Assembly (NCBI GenBank): GCA_003153655.1
Contig: PMAK01000058.1
Location: 15,935-22,058 of the forward strand
DNA from: Phycisphaerales bacterium
Lineage (GTDB): Bacteria > Planctomycetota > Phycisphaerae > Tepidisphaerales > Tepidisphaeraceae
DNA length: 6,124 nt
Reading direction: 5' to 3'
Shown here piece by piece: positions 5,206 to 6,124 of the stretch. A program made the position numbers and the translations under genes. Numbering within the stretch: the first letter of the stretch is position 1; each line of letters begins with the position of its first letter. The notes under the pieces were generated by a model, which was given only the letters and a program-made list of their open reading frames with translations, was not told where the DNA came from and searched no databases.

Positions 5206-5796
5206 TTTCTTTCCGACAACGGCGTCGAAATTTCCCCCTCCACCTTCAACAACTTATTTTTCGGCAGGACAATGAAGCCCGAAATAGCTGGAGCGGGCTC
5301 GCAAGGCCAACCTCATAGCATAATATCGTTCACATTGCTCCTCGCAAAACAATAATAGGTGCTCTGGACATTGGGCGCGTCCAAATAATATGGTTTCGGC
5401 GGCGATTGTGATCGCGGCTGACCCTTTTACTTGGGTGGCGCTATTGCGGATGTTGATGGGGTTGATGATCGGATAGAGCTGCGGCATTTTTCGAGCGCTC
5501 TGGGCGACGAGATGCGCGAGCTTTTTCACAGATTTCGGCGAAAGCAAGGGGAGCAAGATTTGACTGAATTGGGCGGATATAACGGCAAAACAGCCTGTTT
5601 TCAGGGTCTTGGCCCGCTTTCATGGCCTGTTTTATCCCATTTTCCCAGGGCAAACCCGTGGCAAAGAAAGCATCCAAATCATCCTTAGCCCAGACCGCTG
5701 CAAAACGGGCGGTTTTGGGCTCAAACGGGGCTGGTTTCCATTAAGGGTTTTCAACAACGGGTCGATTCTCCTCGCGTTGCCACTCACGGGAGACCC
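5206..5796. other. Intergenic region without a convincing gene
   Basis: The longest open frame is on the minus strand (5556-5254, TTG start; internal ATG at 5487). Its product (MPQLYPIINPINIRNSATQVKG from the ATG) has no recognisable family, and neighbouring frames give equally plausible text, so I do not call it. On the plus strand GTG 5658 to TAA 5744 could encode a 28-residue basic peptide starting VAKKASKSSLAQ, with AGGG eight bases upstream; this is weak. The right part (5587-5717) contains AAAAC/GTTTT inverted repeats. The desaturase promoter must lie near the left end, but I cannot pick it out. Confidence 0.55.
5587..5633. repeat. AAAACAG-C-CTGTTTT palindrome with a repeated half-site
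   Basis: AAAACAG (5587-5593) and CTGTTTT (5595-5601) form a perfect 7+7 palindrome around one C. The word GCCTGTTTT occurs within it (5593-5601) and again at 5625-5633, 32 bases later, about three helical turns. A looser relative, CAAAAC-GGGCG-GTTTTG, lies at 5701-5717. It could be an operator region for the downstream 71-residue gene. Confidence 0.4.
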
Positions 5797-6012
5797 ATGC
5801 CTATCAAGCAGACGCACATTTATCGCGGCCATGCCATCGTTCATCAGGTCTTCGACAGCGAGCTGTCTGAGGAGACGATTGAGCAGTTCGTGGTGAGCCA
5901 GCCCGGCAAGGTCAAACATATCTGTGCGGCGATGTCTCTGGATGAGGCGAAGGCTGTCGTGGATGGACGCGTGGCGCCGGTTGCTGCGCGGTATGCGGTT
6001 CATTCGGTTTAG
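5797..6012 (+). CDS. Small hypothetical protein (71 aa)
   Basis: I do not recognise this family. The ATG at 5797 is preceded by GGGAG ending four bases upstream, the best Shine-Dalgarno site for a plus-strand gene in the window, and codons are GC-ending as in the resident genes (GCC, GTC, CTG, GAG). The product is soluble with no signal peptide: MPIKQTHIYRGHAIVHQVFD looks like paired beta strands; SELSEETIEQFVVSQPG and AAMSLDEAKAVVDGRVAP look like strand-helix units. The size and alternating layout suggest a small alpha/beta protein. A 123-codon frame on the opposite strand covers the same bases but lacks protein-like features, so I take the plus strand as coding. It stands alone, with a hairpin downstream. 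Confidence 0.65.
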   Translation: MPIKQTHIYRGHAIVHQVFDSELSEETIEQFVVSQPGKVKHICAAMSLDEAKAVVDGRVAPVAARYAVHSV

Positions 6013-6077
6013 TGCGTAATCGGCTACCTGACAGTTGGGAGCAATCGCACACCGCTCCCTTGGGATAGCGGCCCACG

Positions 6078-6096
6078 GCTAACGGTGCCCGTTAGC
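6078..6096. terminator. Hairpin downstream of the 71-residue gene
   Basis: GCTAACGG (6078-6085) and CCGTTAGC (6089-6096) are perfect reverse complements with a TGC loop, 65 bases after the stop codon. No T-run follows, so it is either a weak or factor-dependent terminator, or one arm of an intergenic repeat element continuing past the window. Confidence 0.4.
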
Positions 6097-6124
6097 AATG
6101 GAATAATACGGATTCCACTTGAAT

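Noticed and set aside
5254..5556. 100-codon minus-strand frame with TTG start
   Set aside because: No recognisable family, no ribosome site, and neighbouring frames look equally plausible; kept only as a remark on the intergenic region.
5632..6003. 123-codon minus-strand frame
   Set aside because: Overlaps the 71-aa plus-strand gene, which has a ribosome site and better codon use; the minus frame has no domain features.

Overview
The window reads like bacterial chromosome from a moderately GC-rich, environmental lineage. Three things suggest Planctomycetota or a similar phylum: a lipoprotein-type GH74 xyloglucanase with no visible Shine-Dalgarno site, an intergenic inverted-repeat element of the 'ACGCGGAG...CCGCGTTCTCGGCGGTTCAA' kind, and several unassigned intergenic repeats. 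This is inference from style, with no marker gene behind it.

Layout. (1) 1-831, minus: the first 277 residues of a GH74 xyloglucan hydrolase that runs off the left edge, preceded by a perfect 9+9 inverted repeat that looks like an operator. (2) 841-1318: no gene, but an inverted-repeat element, a 10-bp-periodic TGTCC array and a short tandem repeat. (3) 1319-3580, minus: a restriction/repair locus. Read 5'->3' on its own strand it holds the first 47 codons of an MmeI-like DNA methyltransferase (then a stop), an overlooked 54-residue ORF, an HNH endonuclease, a 142-residue protein of unknown function joined to it by a TAATG stop/start overlap, a Vsr-type mismatch endonuclease with all catalytic residues but no usable start codon, and finally an out-of-frame 3' fragment of another gene, possibly the end of the same methyltransferase. 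(4) 3703-3875: a second TGTCC array, a good sigma70-type promoter and a tRNA-Gly(CCC) gene on the plus strand. (5) 4018-5190, minus: a complete membrane fatty acid desaturase, convergent with the tRNA. (6) 5206-5796: no convincing gene, but AAAAC/GTTTT inverted repeats. (7) 5797-6012, plus: a 71-residue hypothetical protein, followed by a hairpin.

How the genes relate. GH74 (plant xyloglucan breakdown) and the desaturase (lipid unsaturation) look like ordinary resident genes. The 1319-3580 segment beside the tRNA is accessory DNA. A methyltransferase gene has been cut down to its 5' end, and a compact 54aa-HNH-142aa-vsr cassette now occupies the place where the rest should be. The HNH gene and its coupled partner are intact, while the methyltransferase is dead and vsr appears damaged. 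The locus is therefore either a decayed restriction-modification system or a cassette that works without a methyltransferase of its own.
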